In this document: positions 17,693 through 25,412 of the stretch, one piece after another
Position numbering within the stretch: position 1 is the first letter of the stretch
How the letters are laid out: the number at the start of each line of letters is the position of its first letter
Origin: Cohnella baijiui
Lineage (GTDB): Bacteria; Bacillota; Bacilli; Paenibacillales; Paenibacillaceae
Direction: 5' to 3'
DNA length: 64,000 bases
NCBI RefSeq assembly: GCF_020731285.1
Contig: NZ_JAJFOW010000002.1
Span: 62,001 to 126,000, forward strand
Notes under the pieces: model-generated
What the model was told of the DNA's origin: nothing
The model's input: the letters and a program-made list of their open reading frames with translations, nothing else
The model's database searches: none
Made by a program: the position numbers and the translations under genes

Positions 17693-17725
17693 ATAATTCT
17701 TTTCATGAACGGGAGGATCCTCACG

Positions 17726-18556
17726 ATGAAAGACGTCGCAGCCTTATCCTTGGAAGTCAAAGACGCCTTGCTCGGATCGTTGCTTCGTTCGCTCGGCAGC
17801 GCGCTGGTCGCCTTCTCCGGCGGCGTAGACAGTACGTTTCTGCTCAAGCGGGCGCAGCAGGAGCTGGGCGACCGCGTTACCGCCGTTACGGCGGCTTCCG
17901 AAACGTTCCCGAGCCGCGAATTCGACGCCGCGGTGAAGCTGGCGTCCGATATGAAAGTCCCTCATCTGCTGACGGAAATTTCCGAGCTGGACAATCGCGC
18001 GTTCGTCGCCAATGCGCCCGACCGCTGCTACCACTGCAAGAAAGGCCTGTACGCGCATCTGAAACGGCTGGCGGCGGAGCATGGCCTGCCGTACATGCTG
18101 GACGGCACCAACTTGGACGACCTCGGCGACTATCGTCCGGGCCTCATGGCCAAGACCGAAGAAGGCGTCCGCAGCCTGCTCCTGGAAGCAGGGATGACCA
18201 AAGACGACATTCGCACGTTGTCCAAAGAGCTGAATTTGCCGACCTGGAACAAGCCATCCTTCGCCTGCCTCTCGTCCCGTATCCCGTATGGCACGCCGAT
18301 CGACCGCGAGAAGATCGATCGGCTGGACAAGGCAGAGCAATATTTGCTCGATCTCGGGTTTTACCAGGTCCGGGTCCGACATCACGGCGAAATAGCCCGT
18401 TTGGAATTGATGCCCCAGGACATGGCCAAAGCGATCGAGCATCATCATTCCATCGCCTCGGCCTTGCAAGGCTTCGGGTTCAAGTACGTCACGCTCGACC
18501 TGCAAGGGTACCGAACCGGAAGCATGAACGAGATGCTTCCGAAAGGAGGTGCGTGA
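17726..18556 (+). CDS. larE: LarE: sulfur transferase of nickel-pincer cofactor synthesis
   Basis: 276 residues from the ATG at 17726, chosen because GGGAGGA precedes it by eight bases; upstream in-frame starts lack this. The PP-loop ATP site SGGVDST is at 31-37. RCYHCKKGLY lies at 100-109 and WNKPSFACLSSRIPYG at about 174-189; its C181 matches the conserved cysteine that LarE gives up as sulfur donor in the L. plantarum enzyme. LarE adenylates the pyridinium dicarboxylate made by LarB and replaces the carboxylates with thiocarboxylates. The stop overlaps the larB start (TGATG). The operon larE-larB-larC1 is divergent from the sugar operon carrying larC2. Confidence 0.95.
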   Translation: MKDVAALSLEVKDALLGSLLRSLGSALVAFSGGVDSTFLLKRAQQELGDRVTAVTAASETFPSREFDAAVKLASDMKVPHLLTEISELDNRAFVANAPDRCYHCKKGLYAHLKRLAAEHGLPYMLDGTNLDDLGDYRPGLMAKTEEGVRSLLLEAGMTKDDIRTLSKELNLPTWNKPSFACLSSRIPYGTPIDREKIDRLDKAEQYLLDLGFYQVRVRHHGEIARLELMPQDMAKAIEHHHSIASALQGFGFKYVTLDLQGYRTGSMNEMLPKGGA

Positions 18557-19251
18557 TGGACGACCAACGGAACGGTGCGGACCCCGTAAACGATTATGCC
18601 CTTCTGGACATTGACCGAGAGAAGCGTCTCGGCTTTCCGGAAGTCGTCTTCGGCGAGAACAAAACCTCCGCGCAGTTGATCGGGATTGCCGAGCGCATGA
18701 GCGCGCACGCCTCCAGGCTGCTCGTGACTCGCGTAGACGCCGCGAAAGCGGTGCGGGTAACCGACTGCGTCTCCGGGCTCCAGTACCACGAGGACGCCCA
18801 GATGCTGACCGGCTTTAGCGCGATTCCGCAGCCGGAACGCGGCGGGTACGTCGCGGTCGTCTGCGCGGGCACCTCCGATCTGCGCGTCGCCCAAGAAGCG
18901 GCGGTTACGCTGGAGATGATGGGCAGCCGGGTCGAGCGGATTACCGACGTCGGCGTGGCCGGCATTCACCGTCTGTTCGCTCGGCTCGAACGAATCCGCG
19001 GCGCGGACGTCGTCATCGCCATCGCCGGCATGGAAGGGGCGCTGCCGAGCGTGCTCGGAGGCTTGGTGGCGAAGCCGCTCATCGCCGTGCCTACTAGCAT
19101 CGGCTACGGTACCGGCCTGAACGGCTTGATCGCGCTGGGCGCGATGCTCAACGGCTGCGCCCCCGGGGTAACCGTCGTCAATATCGATAACGGCTTCGGC
19201 GCGGCCTATGCGGCCGCCTCGATTCACAAGCAAATCCGAAGGGAGAACTAG
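18556..19251 (+). CDS. larB: LarB: nicotinate-adenine-dinucleotide carboxylase/hydrolase
   Basis: 231 residues. The LarB hallmark GFPEVVFGENKT is at about 26-37. The C-terminal two-thirds has the PurE-like fold, with VCAGTSDLRVAQEAAVT and VAIAGMEGALPSVLGGLV. LarB carboxylates the pyridinium ring of NaAD at C5 and cleaves the phosphoanhydride, which is the first step of NPN synthesis. The start at 18556 is preceded by AAAGGAGG. It overlaps the larE stop and lies four bases before larC1. Confidence 0.95.
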   Translation: MDDQRNGADPVNDYALLDIDREKRLGFPEVVFGENKTSAQLIGIAERMSAHASRLLVTRVDAAKAVRVTDCVSGLQYHEDAQMLTGFSAIPQPERGGYVAVVCAGTSDLRVAQEAAVTLEMMGSRVERITDVGVAGIHRLFARLERIRGADVVIAIAGMEGALPSVLGGLVAKPLIAVPTSIGYGTGLNGLIALGAMLNGCAPGVTVVNIDNGFGAAYAAASIHKQIRREN

Positions 19252-19255
19252 CATC

Positions 19256-20173
19256 GTGAAAATCCTCTACTTGGACTGCATAGCCGGCATCAGCGGCGAT
19301 ATGGCGCTCGGGGCGCTCGTCGACGCAGGCGCAGACCCCCGCTACATCGAGACGGAACTGGCCAAGATTGCCCTGCCCGCCTACTCCCTGCGGTGGAACC
19401 GCGTGGACAAACGGGGCATTTCCGCCCTCAAGGCGGACGTCGTTCCGGATCCAAACGTTCAACCCGCGCATCATGCGCATTACAGCGACATCGTCAAGAT
19501 GATTCGCGCCGCCGGACTTCCCGAGCGGGCAACGGCCAGAAGTTTGGCCATTTTCGAAGCGATCGGCAAGGCGGAAGGCAAGATTCATGGCATTCCCTTA
19601 GAAAAAGTCCATTTCCATGAAGTGGGCGCGGTCGATTCGATCGTGGATACGGTCGGCGTCGCGCTCGCACTCGAATCGCTGGAAATCGATGCGATCTGCT
19701 GCTCTCCCGTTCCGCTCGGCTATGGCACCGTCGTCTGCGCGCACGGCGTTTATCCGGTACCCGCGCCCGCGACGCTGGAACTGATGAAGGGCAAGCCGCT
19801 GGCACCGCTGCCGATACCAAAAGAGTTGACCACGCCGACAGGAGCCGGAATTGTTTGCGCGCTCGCCGACGATTTCCGCGTCACGCTGCCCGCCATGACC
19901 GTCCTGTCCGTCGGCTACGGCGCGGGAACTCGAGACTTGGACGAGCGTCCGAACGTGCTTCGCGCAGTCATCGGGAACAGGGTGATTGCACAGGCGGACC
20001 TGCATCCTTCGCATCTGGCGAATTCGCATCATACTCATCATGGCGACGACCACGATTATCATGAACATGAGCATCACGACCATCAACGTGGCCATGAGCA
20101 CCATCTTCATGAACATCACGTCCATCACCATGATCATGATGAACACGGCCATTATCATCCTTCCTCCGAATAA
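19256..20173 (+). CDS. larC1: LarC1: N-terminal half of LarC with a His-rich nickel-binding tail
   Basis: 305 residues from a GTG at 19256, with GGGAG upstream. The LarC N-domain is complete: LDCIAGISGDMALGALVDAG at 6-25, FHEVGAVDSIVDTVG near 120, and AHGVYPVPAPATLELMKGKP near 165. The last 53 residues contain 24 histidines, with many Asp and Glu, a likely nickel store. In whole LarC proteins such a region links the two halves, but here the frame stops and a strong terminator follows within 20 bases. The C-terminal half is encoded at 11455 on the opposite strand. A frameshift into a local larC2 is not possible because none is present downstream. Confidence 0.93.
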   Translation: MKILYLDCIAGISGDMALGALVDAGADPRYIETELAKIALPAYSLRWNRVDKRGISALKADVVPDPNVQPAHHAHYSDIVKMIRAAGLPERATARSLAIFEAIGKAEGKIHGIPLEKVHFHEVGAVDSIVDTVGVALALESLEIDAICCSPVPLGYGTVVCAHGVYPVPAPATLELMKGKPLAPLPIPKELTTPTGAGIVCALADDFRVTLPAMTVLSVGYGAGTRDLDERPNVLRAVIGNRVIAQADLHPSHLANSHHTHHGDDHDYHEHEHHDHQRGHEHHLHEHHVHHHDHDEHGHYHPSSE

Positions 20174-20189
20174 ACGGGCATCAACGACC

Positions 20190-20233
20190 AAGGGGCTCGG
20201 GAATGGATCACTCCATCTCGAGCCCCTTTTTTT
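20190..20233 (+). terminator. Strong intrinsic terminator after larC1
   Basis: GGGGCTCG (20192-20199) pairs with CGAGCCCC (20219-20226), followed by a run of T. It closes the larE-larB-larC1 operon. Confidence 0.88.
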
Positions 20234-20318
20234 CAGTCCTTCGTTTAGCGAAGATAGAAATGACAAGATAGAAGTTACATGACTTGACTAATTTTTTTCA
20301 GAATGCTAACCTATTTTA

Positions 20319-20330
20319 GACTTGCAAGTC
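20319..20330. promoter_or_regulatory. Palindrome upstream of the TetR gene
   Basis: GACTTGCAAGTC is a perfect 12-base palindrome 48 bases ahead of the TetR start, a usual place for autoregulation. Confidence 0.45.
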
Positions 20331-20377
20331 AGTTTATTTTATGATTCGAAAAATATGCAGTGAAAGGTAGATCCTAT

Positions 20378-20956
20378 TTGAGTAAAGACAGAATTATGAA
20401 AGCTGCCATTGAGGTGTTTTCTGAAAATGAATATCACCGTGCAAGCATGGACGAAATTGCCCTACGTGCGCAGGTAGCCAAAGGCACTTTATATTACAAC
20501 TTTCCGGGTAAATCCCAGCTGTTTAAAACGGTTGTCAAGCGTACTTTTGAAGACTTTATTCGGCGGATTGAGGCTGACCTGCAATCTTCAATCCCGCTCA
20601 TGGATAAAATTCAGCAAACCATTCGCCACCACCTTGATTTGTTTCTGGAATCCCGCCATTTGTCGCATATGGTATTCAATGATATTTCCAACGGGTTTGA
20701 AGAAGACGTCCTGGATGAGTTAAAACTGCTCAGAGAGGAGCATCTCAACTTCCTGGCTAATATTTTGGAAGAAGGAAAATGTGATGAAAATTATCTCCGC
20801 GATCTGGACTCGCATATCGCTGCGGTCGGCATGCTCGGTACGCTGGAGAGTACTTCGAAGTACTTTCTTAGCCACCCAAATCAATATTCCCGCGATGACT
20901 TGGAACGTCAAGTCTTTACGATGATTACCATGAGCCTATTTCATTCGATCGAATAG
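20378..20956 (+). CDS. TetR-family transcriptional regulator
   Basis: 192 residues from a TTG at 20378 preceded by AAAGGTAG; a GTG at 20360 would add six residues but has no ribosome site. The N-terminal helix-turn-helix is typical (RIMKAAIEVFSENEYHRASM, then GTLYYNFPGKSQLF at about 36-49). The rest is a helical ligand-binding domain. The downstream CPBP gene starts two bases after its stop, so the two are probably co-transcribed and the regulator likely controls itself and that gene. Base composition is clearly more AT-rich than in the larC1 gene just before it, which marks the start of a different region. Confidence 0.9.
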   Translation: MSKDRIMKAAIEVFSENEYHRASMDEIALRAQVAKGTLYYNFPGKSQLFKTVVKRTFEDFIRRIEADLQSSIPLMDKIQQTIRHHLDLFLESRHLSHMVFNDISNGFEEDVLDELKLLREEHLNFLANILEEGKCDENYLRDLDSHIAAVGMLGTLESTSKYFLSHPNQYSRDDLERQVFTMITMSLFHSIE

Positions 20957-20957
20957 A

Positions 20958-21776
20958 GTGATAAATAGGATGGTCATCCATAATAAATCGTCAAATCGCA
21001 CGCCTTGGATCTTTTTCTTGCTGGTGTTCATTCTCGCAATTCCTTTCTGGTTGAGTGGGATGGCAGTTGAACAGCTTCTGCAGCAAGAAATCCCCATAAA
21101 CCTCCCCATAAGTGCGCTTATGTTTGTTTGCCCGATGATTGCGGCTTTGATCCTTGTCTATAGAAATAATGGGCCAGACGGCATCAAACAACTTTTAAGA
21201 AAAACTTTTAACAGGAAGATCAAGAGAAAGATCTGGTTTGCGCCCATCTTTTTCATGGAGCCTATTGTGATGTTTTTGGCATATGGACTCATGAAATTAA
21301 TGGAGGGCTCTATCCCAGAATTGCATTTTTCCATCTTAAAGATACTGGCCTTGTTCTTCGTGTTTTTAATCGCAGGAATATGCGAGGAGATCGGTTGGCA
21401 AGGATACGCCTATGACATGTTAGAGAATCGGTGGAAGGCACTAGGTGCCAGTATCATGTTGGGGGTTGTGTGGCAAATATGGCATATCGTCCCCCATCTT
21501 CAACTCCACCCGCCGGAATGGATATGGTGGCAATGTGCGGGTTCCGTTTTGCTGAGAGTCCTCATCGTGTGGGTATACAAAAACACCGGAAAAAATGTAC
21601 TTGCAGCAGCCATATTTCATGCTATGAATAATGTTTGTTCGTTTTTGCTTCCCAATTACGATTCAACGATCGCCCCCTTCTCTATGTTTATCGTCACAGC
21701 GTTTGCAGCTTTAATCGTTACATTTCTATGGGGTTCTAAAACATTAGCTCAATATAGATTCATGCATAATAGGTAA
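20958..21776 (+). CDS. CPBP-family intramembrane metalloprotease
   Basis: 272 residues with about seven membrane segments. Motif 1 of the CPBP (Abi) family is EEIGWQGYAYDML, motif 2 is the later WQIWHIVPH, and motif 3 is the FHAMNN segment; their Glu and His residues bind the metal. Relatives act as CAAX-type proteases or in bacteriocin self-immunity; the role here is unknown. A GTG at 20958 or an ATG at 20970 may be the start. It belongs to the TetR transcription unit. Confidence 0.85.
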   Translation: MINRMVIHNKSSNRTPWIFFLLVFILAIPFWLSGMAVEQLLQQEIPINLPISALMFVCPMIAALILVYRNNGPDGIKQLLRKTFNRKIKRKIWFAPIFFMEPIVMFLAYGLMKLMEGSIPELHFSILKILALFFVFLIAGICEEIGWQGYAYDMLENRWKALGASIMLGVVWQIWHIVPHLQLHPPEWIWWQCAGSVLLRVLIVWVYKNTGKNVLAAAIFHAMNNVCSFLLPNYDSTIAPFSMFIVTAFAALIVTFLWGSKTLAQYRFMHNR

Positions 21777-21877
21777 CCTAATGAATCCATATTCCGATGT
21801 AAATCAAACGCGAGCCACATTGGCGAGTCGACGCATTTCAGAAAAAGGGGGAGTACCATCTGAGAGTTACACAGGCG

Positions 21878-22369
21878 TTGCTGTATGCTTGTTTAGTAGG
21901 TACGGGGATGATGAGCGGCTTTATTGTGGCCTTTGCCATCGCTATCATGCCAGGGCTAAACAAAATGGGCGCTTTGCCAGCTGTTCACTCGATGAATGCG
22001 ATCAACCACGCGATTGGCAGTAGTCCGCTTTTTTTTATTCTCTTTGGGGGCACGGGGATGCTTCACATAGCAGGGCTGGTGATCGCATTGAAAAACCCCA
22101 AACTCCCTTATGTTTGGCTCGTTATTTGCGCAGCTGGAATTTATTTATGCGGAGTATTGCTCGTATCGCTGGGTTTGAATATTCCTTTGAATAAGGAAAT
22201 GGCCGAATTAGATTTAACGATTTCAAGAAATGATCTTGTGGCAGGACATATTTTAGCAAGGTGGACATTTTGGAATCAAATGCGCGCAGTCTCAAGTCTC
22301 CTATCTGTACTCTTGTTAGCGATTTATTTACGTTCAACTCATTTCATAAATCATGGATTCCAGCGTTAA
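21878..22369 (+). CDS. DUF1772 (anthrone-oxygenase-like) membrane protein
   Basis: About 163 residues with four membrane segments. The opening (LLYACLVGTGMMSGFIVAFA), the PGLNKM and NAINHAI region and the final RWTFWNQMRA segment are the DUF1772 pattern. The TTG at 21878 is the first standard start, but a good ribosome site (GGGGGAG, 21846-21852) is better placed for a CTG at 21860, which would add the six residues LRVTQA usual at the beginning of this family. The true start is therefore uncertain. Function unknown; fungal relatives include anthrone oxygenases. Confidence 0.7.
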   Translation: MLYACLVGTGMMSGFIVAFAIAIMPGLNKMGALPAVHSMNAINHAIGSSPLFFILFGGTGMLHIAGLVIALKNPKLPYVWLVICAAGIYLCGVLLVSLGLNIPLNKEMAELDLTISRNDLVAGHILARWTFWNQMRAVSSLLSVLLLAIYLRSTHFINHGFQR

Positions 22370-22417
22370 TTGATACTTAAATGATGGGAATCGAACCCTT
22401 TTAGGAGAAGTGTGAAG

Positions 22418-22618
22418 ATGAAAAATAGGGTATCAGCTGGGGTATTTGGAATCGTACTTGGAAGTTTTGGGGTTCATAAGTTTTATTTAGGACAAATCGG
22501 GTGGGGCATCATATACCTGTTATTCTGCTGGACATCTATTCCGGGCATCCTAGGTATTATAGAAGGTATTTTATATCTAACGAAATCCGACGAGGAATTC
22601 AACAATCAATTTCATTGA
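22418..22618 (+). CDS. TM2-domain membrane protein
   Basis: A 66-residue protein with two membrane helices joined by the TM2 turn. GVHKFYLGQIGWGIIYLL, with the G-x-x-x-FY-LG motif, is diagnostic, and the second helix ends with GIIEGILYLTKSDEEF. AGGAG is ten bases before the ATG at 22418; a GTG at 22412 is possible. Molecular function of bacterial TM2 proteins is unknown. Confidence 0.85.
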   Translation: MKNRVSAGVFGIVLGSFGVHKFYLGQIGWGIIYLLFCWTSIPGILGIIEGILYLTKSDEEFNNQFH

Positions 22619-22835
22619 TAAGTCAGAGTGATCCGCAAGAGCCATTCACGATCGAAGGCATCTATCCTTCGTGTGCAGATGGATCGTTGACTGAAGAGCA
22701 CCCGAAACAGCCGCATACGAGGAAGGGCAGGGTGCTCGATCGGTACGATTGATGAGTTCAAAGCGCTCGACGGTCGCCGGCGTTCCTTCTTGTGCCGCTC
22801 GAGCGCTTCGAGCTTTTTCCAGGATATTGAATAAT
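22619..22835. other. Non-coding spacer before the transposase remnant
   Basis: No reading frame, RNA or clear repeat could be recognised here. Base composition rises in GC compared with both sides, so it may be further debris of the element whose transposase fragment follows. Confidence 0.3.
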
Positions 22836-23011
22836 CGTGCGATGGAACATCGAGACGGGGTATCGATATTTCAAAGAACTGCTCGGCTTTGACCAATATC
22901 AACTGCTCTCGTTTGTAGGGATTCAGCGATTTTGGGCCACTCAGTTGCTGACGCAGAACTTCTTGAATCGCAACGCCAGGACTGGATGAAGAGTGATACG
23001 TTTGGCCAGCA
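22836..23011 (+). pseudogene. C-terminal fragment of a DDE transposase
   Basis: The frame reads WNIETGYRYFKELLGFDQYQ and continues to FWATQLLTQNFL, then slips one base and continues as ESQRQDWMKSDTFGQ. The NIETGYRYFKELLG block is the conserved last part of IS4-like DDE transposases, where the glutamate of the DDE triad lies. No start, no N-terminal two-thirds and no terminal inverted repeats were found, so this is a relic. It lies on the border between the TM2 and pirin genes. Confidence 0.7.
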
Positions 23012-23026
23012 CCATGATTTCTTCTA

Positions 23027-23800
23027 TTATCTTCTTTTATTATATAATGGATATTCGACTTCCTTAGGAACTTCGATTAGAAAGATTCGAAGCTTTTCTC
23101 CTTCGGCGCGGATATTAATATCGCTCTCTTGTTCACTTTGAACAATCGCAAAGTCTTTATTTTTAAAAGAGACGGAGTCTTGACCGGATACCAACAAGGA
23201 ACCGCCGGTCCCTCTAAACGCCAATCCGGCAAGCGTCCGGTTCGGCAATAACCGATGAGCATACGACGCTCCCGGCTGAAGTTCGACGTCAAACATTCGC
23301 GCATCTGTTACCAATTGGAGGATGGGCGAGCCTTCTCCCAAAATCGTCTTTACGTTCACCCCTTCTTGGCTTACTTGAGGAAACTGCTCGTGTTTGAAAA
23401 AAGTATAGGTTGGCACACGCCTTACCGCTTCATTCAAATAAGGTTCAAGCCAGATTTGAAATGCCTCGGAGCCCGCCTCGACGCGTTCGGCATGTTGAAT
23501 ACCCGAGCCCGTTTGCATAAGTTGAAGATCGCCAGGTCCAAGGATACTTTCGGTACCGATTGTATCTCTATGATAGTTGCGGCCGGCAATTCCATAAGTC
23601 ATGATCTCAAACCCTTGGTGAGGATGAAAACCAAGACCTCCTTCCGCTTCTGCATGCCCCCAACCCCAATAGAAAAGAGGACCAAGCCTAACCGTTTTAG
23701 CACCTTGCCCAGGGAAACCAATAGGTTTCTGAGCCTTTATTTTGCCGCCGTCGAATTCCTCTTTAGCTTGAAATTCAGGACCTAATATTTGAATGTTCAT
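23027..23800 (-). CDS. Pirin-family cupin protein
   Basis: A 257-residue bicupin. The N-terminal metal site is recognisable from GFHPHQGFEIMTYGIAG (near 57-73), with HRD following and QTGSGIQHAE near 100; the His and Glu residues would bind Fe or another metal. The second cupin (about 150-245) is less conserved, as usual for pirins. Bacterial pirins include quercetin dioxygenases and redox sensors. GGAGGG precedes the ATG at 23800. The next genes on this strand are doxX and a marR-type regulator, a grouping common for electrophile or quinone stress. Confidence 0.88.
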   Translation of the reverse strand: MNIQILGPEFQAKEEFDGGKIKAQKPIGFPGQGAKTVRLGPLFYWGWGHAEAEGGLGFHPHQGFEIMTYGIAGRNYHRDTIGTESILGPGDLQLMQTGSGIQHAERVEAGSEAFQIWLEPYLNEAVRRVPTYTFFKHEQFPQVSQEGVNVKTILGEGSPILQLVTDARMFDVELQPGASYAHRLLPNRTLAGLAFRGTGGSLLVSGQDSVSFKNKDFAIVQSEQESDINIRAEGEKLRIFLIEVPKEVEYPLYNKRR

Positions 23801-23828
23801 TTAAAGCCCTCCCTATCTTATAGTGATA

Positions 23829-24224
23829 TTACATTAACGCATCAAGTGAATAATCGCCGGCACCGATCAACGCCACTGCAACAAGGACCGCGATGAGGAT
23901 CAGGTTAAACTCATAGCCGTTTGAAGTGTTCCAGAAACCATTCGGAGCATGCACTTTCACAATGGCGACCACCATGGTAAGTGCTAAAAGGACTGCAACC
24001 ACCGGAGTGAACAAACCTGCTGCAAAAGCGGCTCCGCCGATAAATTCGACCAACCCGGCCGCTACAGCTGCGAGCACACCCGGTTTGATTCCGATCGAAT
24101 CCAACCATCCGCCTGTTCCTTTCGGGCCATAACCGCCAAACCAACCAAACAATTTTTGCGCGCCGTGACCGACAAAAGCCAATCCAACAACCAAACGAAT
24201 AATTAACAATCCAACTGCCATCAT
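23829..24224 (-). CDS. DoxX-family membrane protein
   Basis: About 131 residues with four membrane segments. The DoxX opening LIIRLVVGLAFVGHGAQKLFG is followed by the loop FGGYGPKGTGGWLDSIGI-x-PG. The start was set at the ATG 24224 because GGAGGT is eight bases upstream; ATGs at 24230 and 24239 are close alternatives. DoxX/MhqP proteins in Bacillus are quinone-responsive and repressed by a MarR-type regulator. The promoter of this gene shares a near-identical 20-base element with that of the marR gene upstream. Confidence 0.87.
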   Translation of the reverse strand: MMAVGLLIIRLVVGLAFVGHGAQKLFGWFGGYGPKGTGGWLDSIGIKPGVLAAVAAGLVEFIGGAAFAAGLFTPVVAVLLALTMVVAIVKVHAPNGFWNTSNGYEFNLILIAVLVAVALIGAGDYSLDALM

Positions 24225-24250
24225 TTTCATTACCTCCATTTTATTTTAGT

Positions 24251-24273
24251 TTTAATTATATGAGATTTAAGGT
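24251..24273. promoter_or_regulatory. MarR-type operator/promoter of the doxX gene
   Basis: On the minus strand this reads CTTAAATCTCATATAATTAA, 19 of 20 positions identical to the element in front of the marR gene. It includes a TATAAT -10 box, so a protein bound here would block the promoter. Confidence 0.5.
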
Positions 24274-24288
24274 ATTTGATAAAAAATT

Positions 24289-24726
24289 TTAGCTTGATGC
24301 TTGAGCCGAAAAACCTAACTTCTTCAAAAGTGTGATTGTCATCTGTTTTTCTTCGATCGTAAGATCTTTCATCATCGATTGAATGACTTCGGCATGAGCT
24401 GGAAAGATTTCTTCTATAAGCTTCGTTCCTTCATCTGTTATTTCGGCATAAGTAATTCGGCGGTCTTCCGGGCTAGCGACACGCTTCAAACAGCCTTTCG
24501 ATTCCAGTTTGTCAATCGTATAGGTGATTCCTCCGCTCGTTACAAGGATCTTCTCACCAATTTGGTTCAGGGGACATCTGCCCTTATGATGCAGCAGTTC
24601 CAGCACAATGAATTCATTTTCGGATAACCCATTTTTTTTCATACTCTTCACAGCACGATCCGTAATTACCTTATAGGCTTTAGAAAGGACTACTAAAATT
24701 CTCAATGAAAGCTCCCGATCATCCAT
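24289..24726 (-). CDS. MarR-family transcriptional regulator
   Basis: 145 residues with the MarR winged helix: LLHHKGRCPLNQIGEKI, then the recognition region SGGITYTIDKLESKGCLKR (about 66-84) and the wing SPEDRRITYAEIT. It most resembles MhqR-like regulators, which control doxX-type genes and dioxygenases in response to quinones (inference from family). A single cysteine is present, in LESKGCLKR. It is located directly upstream of doxX on the same strand and shares its operator element, so it probably represses both. Confidence 0.9.
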   Translation of the reverse strand: MDDRELSLRILVVLSKAYKVITDRAVKSMKKNGLSENEFIVLELLHHKGRCPLNQIGEKILVTSGGITYTIDKLESKGCLKRVASPEDRRITYAEITDEGTKLIEEIFPAHAEVIQSMMKDLTIEEKQMTITLLKKLGFSAQASS

Positions 24727-24749
24727 CTTCTCACCCCATTTCCTTAAAA

Positions 24750-24773
24750 TTAATTATATTAGATTTAAGATAA
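24750..24773. promoter_or_regulatory. MarR-type operator/promoter of the marR gene
   Basis: The minus strand reads CTTAAATCTAATATAATTAA and contains TATAAT. It is the partner of the element at 24251. Confidence 0.5.
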
Positions 24774-24815
24774 CTGTATTGTATACCCGGAATCAAGAAA
24801 TTGCAATAGTCAACT

Positions 24816-25043
24816 TCAACTTTTCTGCAATGACGAATTTATGATCACAAGTGCTGAATTCATTCCTGGATCCCTATATTCGATTGATTGTTGGTTGGGA
24901 GCTGCTTTGTACTCTTGATCCTGAACCATAGTCATCCACTGCGCTGCCAATGTCCTTATCCCGGCATCTCGGCCTGCCAACATATCATCATTACTATCTC
25001 CAACATAAACGGTTTCTTCGCGCTTCCATTTTAGGCTACCCAA
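24816..25043 (-). pseudogene. C-terminal fragment of a HAD-superfamily hydrolase
   Basis: 75 codons carrying only HAD motif IV (ETVYVGDSNDDMLAGRDAGI) and the following helix. The N-terminal nucleophile aspartate domain is absent, and the frame upstream is broken by one base. It directly abuts a proA fragment, as if a deletion had joined the two. Confidence 0.65.
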
Positions 25044-25052
25044 TATTTTTCA

Positions 25053-25348
25053 ATGCCTTCCGAAGAAGGTAAGCGAAGGCAGTTCCCTGATCGCATACTC
25101 CTCATGCACAAGGAGCGTTTCAATTGAATTGCATGCGGATGGGCGCTGTGTCTTGGCATTAAGCGCAATGGAGCGAACCATTGATGGATCAGCACTTCTG
25201 TCGATGTAAATATGACAGATGCCGGTACCTGTTTCAATAACAGGTACCGTGGCATTGTTTAAGACATTCTGGATCAGGGAAGCGCCGCCGCGCGGAATCA
25301 GCACATCGATATAGTCTTTGAGCTTTAGCATTTCATCGATGGATGCGC
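25053..25348 (-). pseudogene. Internal fragment of gamma-glutamyl phosphate reductase (ProA)
   Basis: The frame reads [20 protein letters not shown], then [16 protein letters not shown] and [18 protein letters not shown], which is the conserved middle of ProA including the catalytic cysteine region (C in PSACN). Start and C-terminal parts are missing, and neither flank continues the family sequence. It is non-functional debris. Confidence 0.75.
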
Positions 25349-25412
25349 GAGAAATGTGTATGGTTTCGCATTACGAAGTGCGCTCCAAATCGGTGAGCCT
25401 GCTTCTGCCTCA

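Noticed and set aside
20140..20175. A programmed frameshift site at the end of larC1 (CCTTCCTCC)
   Set aside because: No larC2 reading follows; the frame is closed by a terminator within 20 bases.
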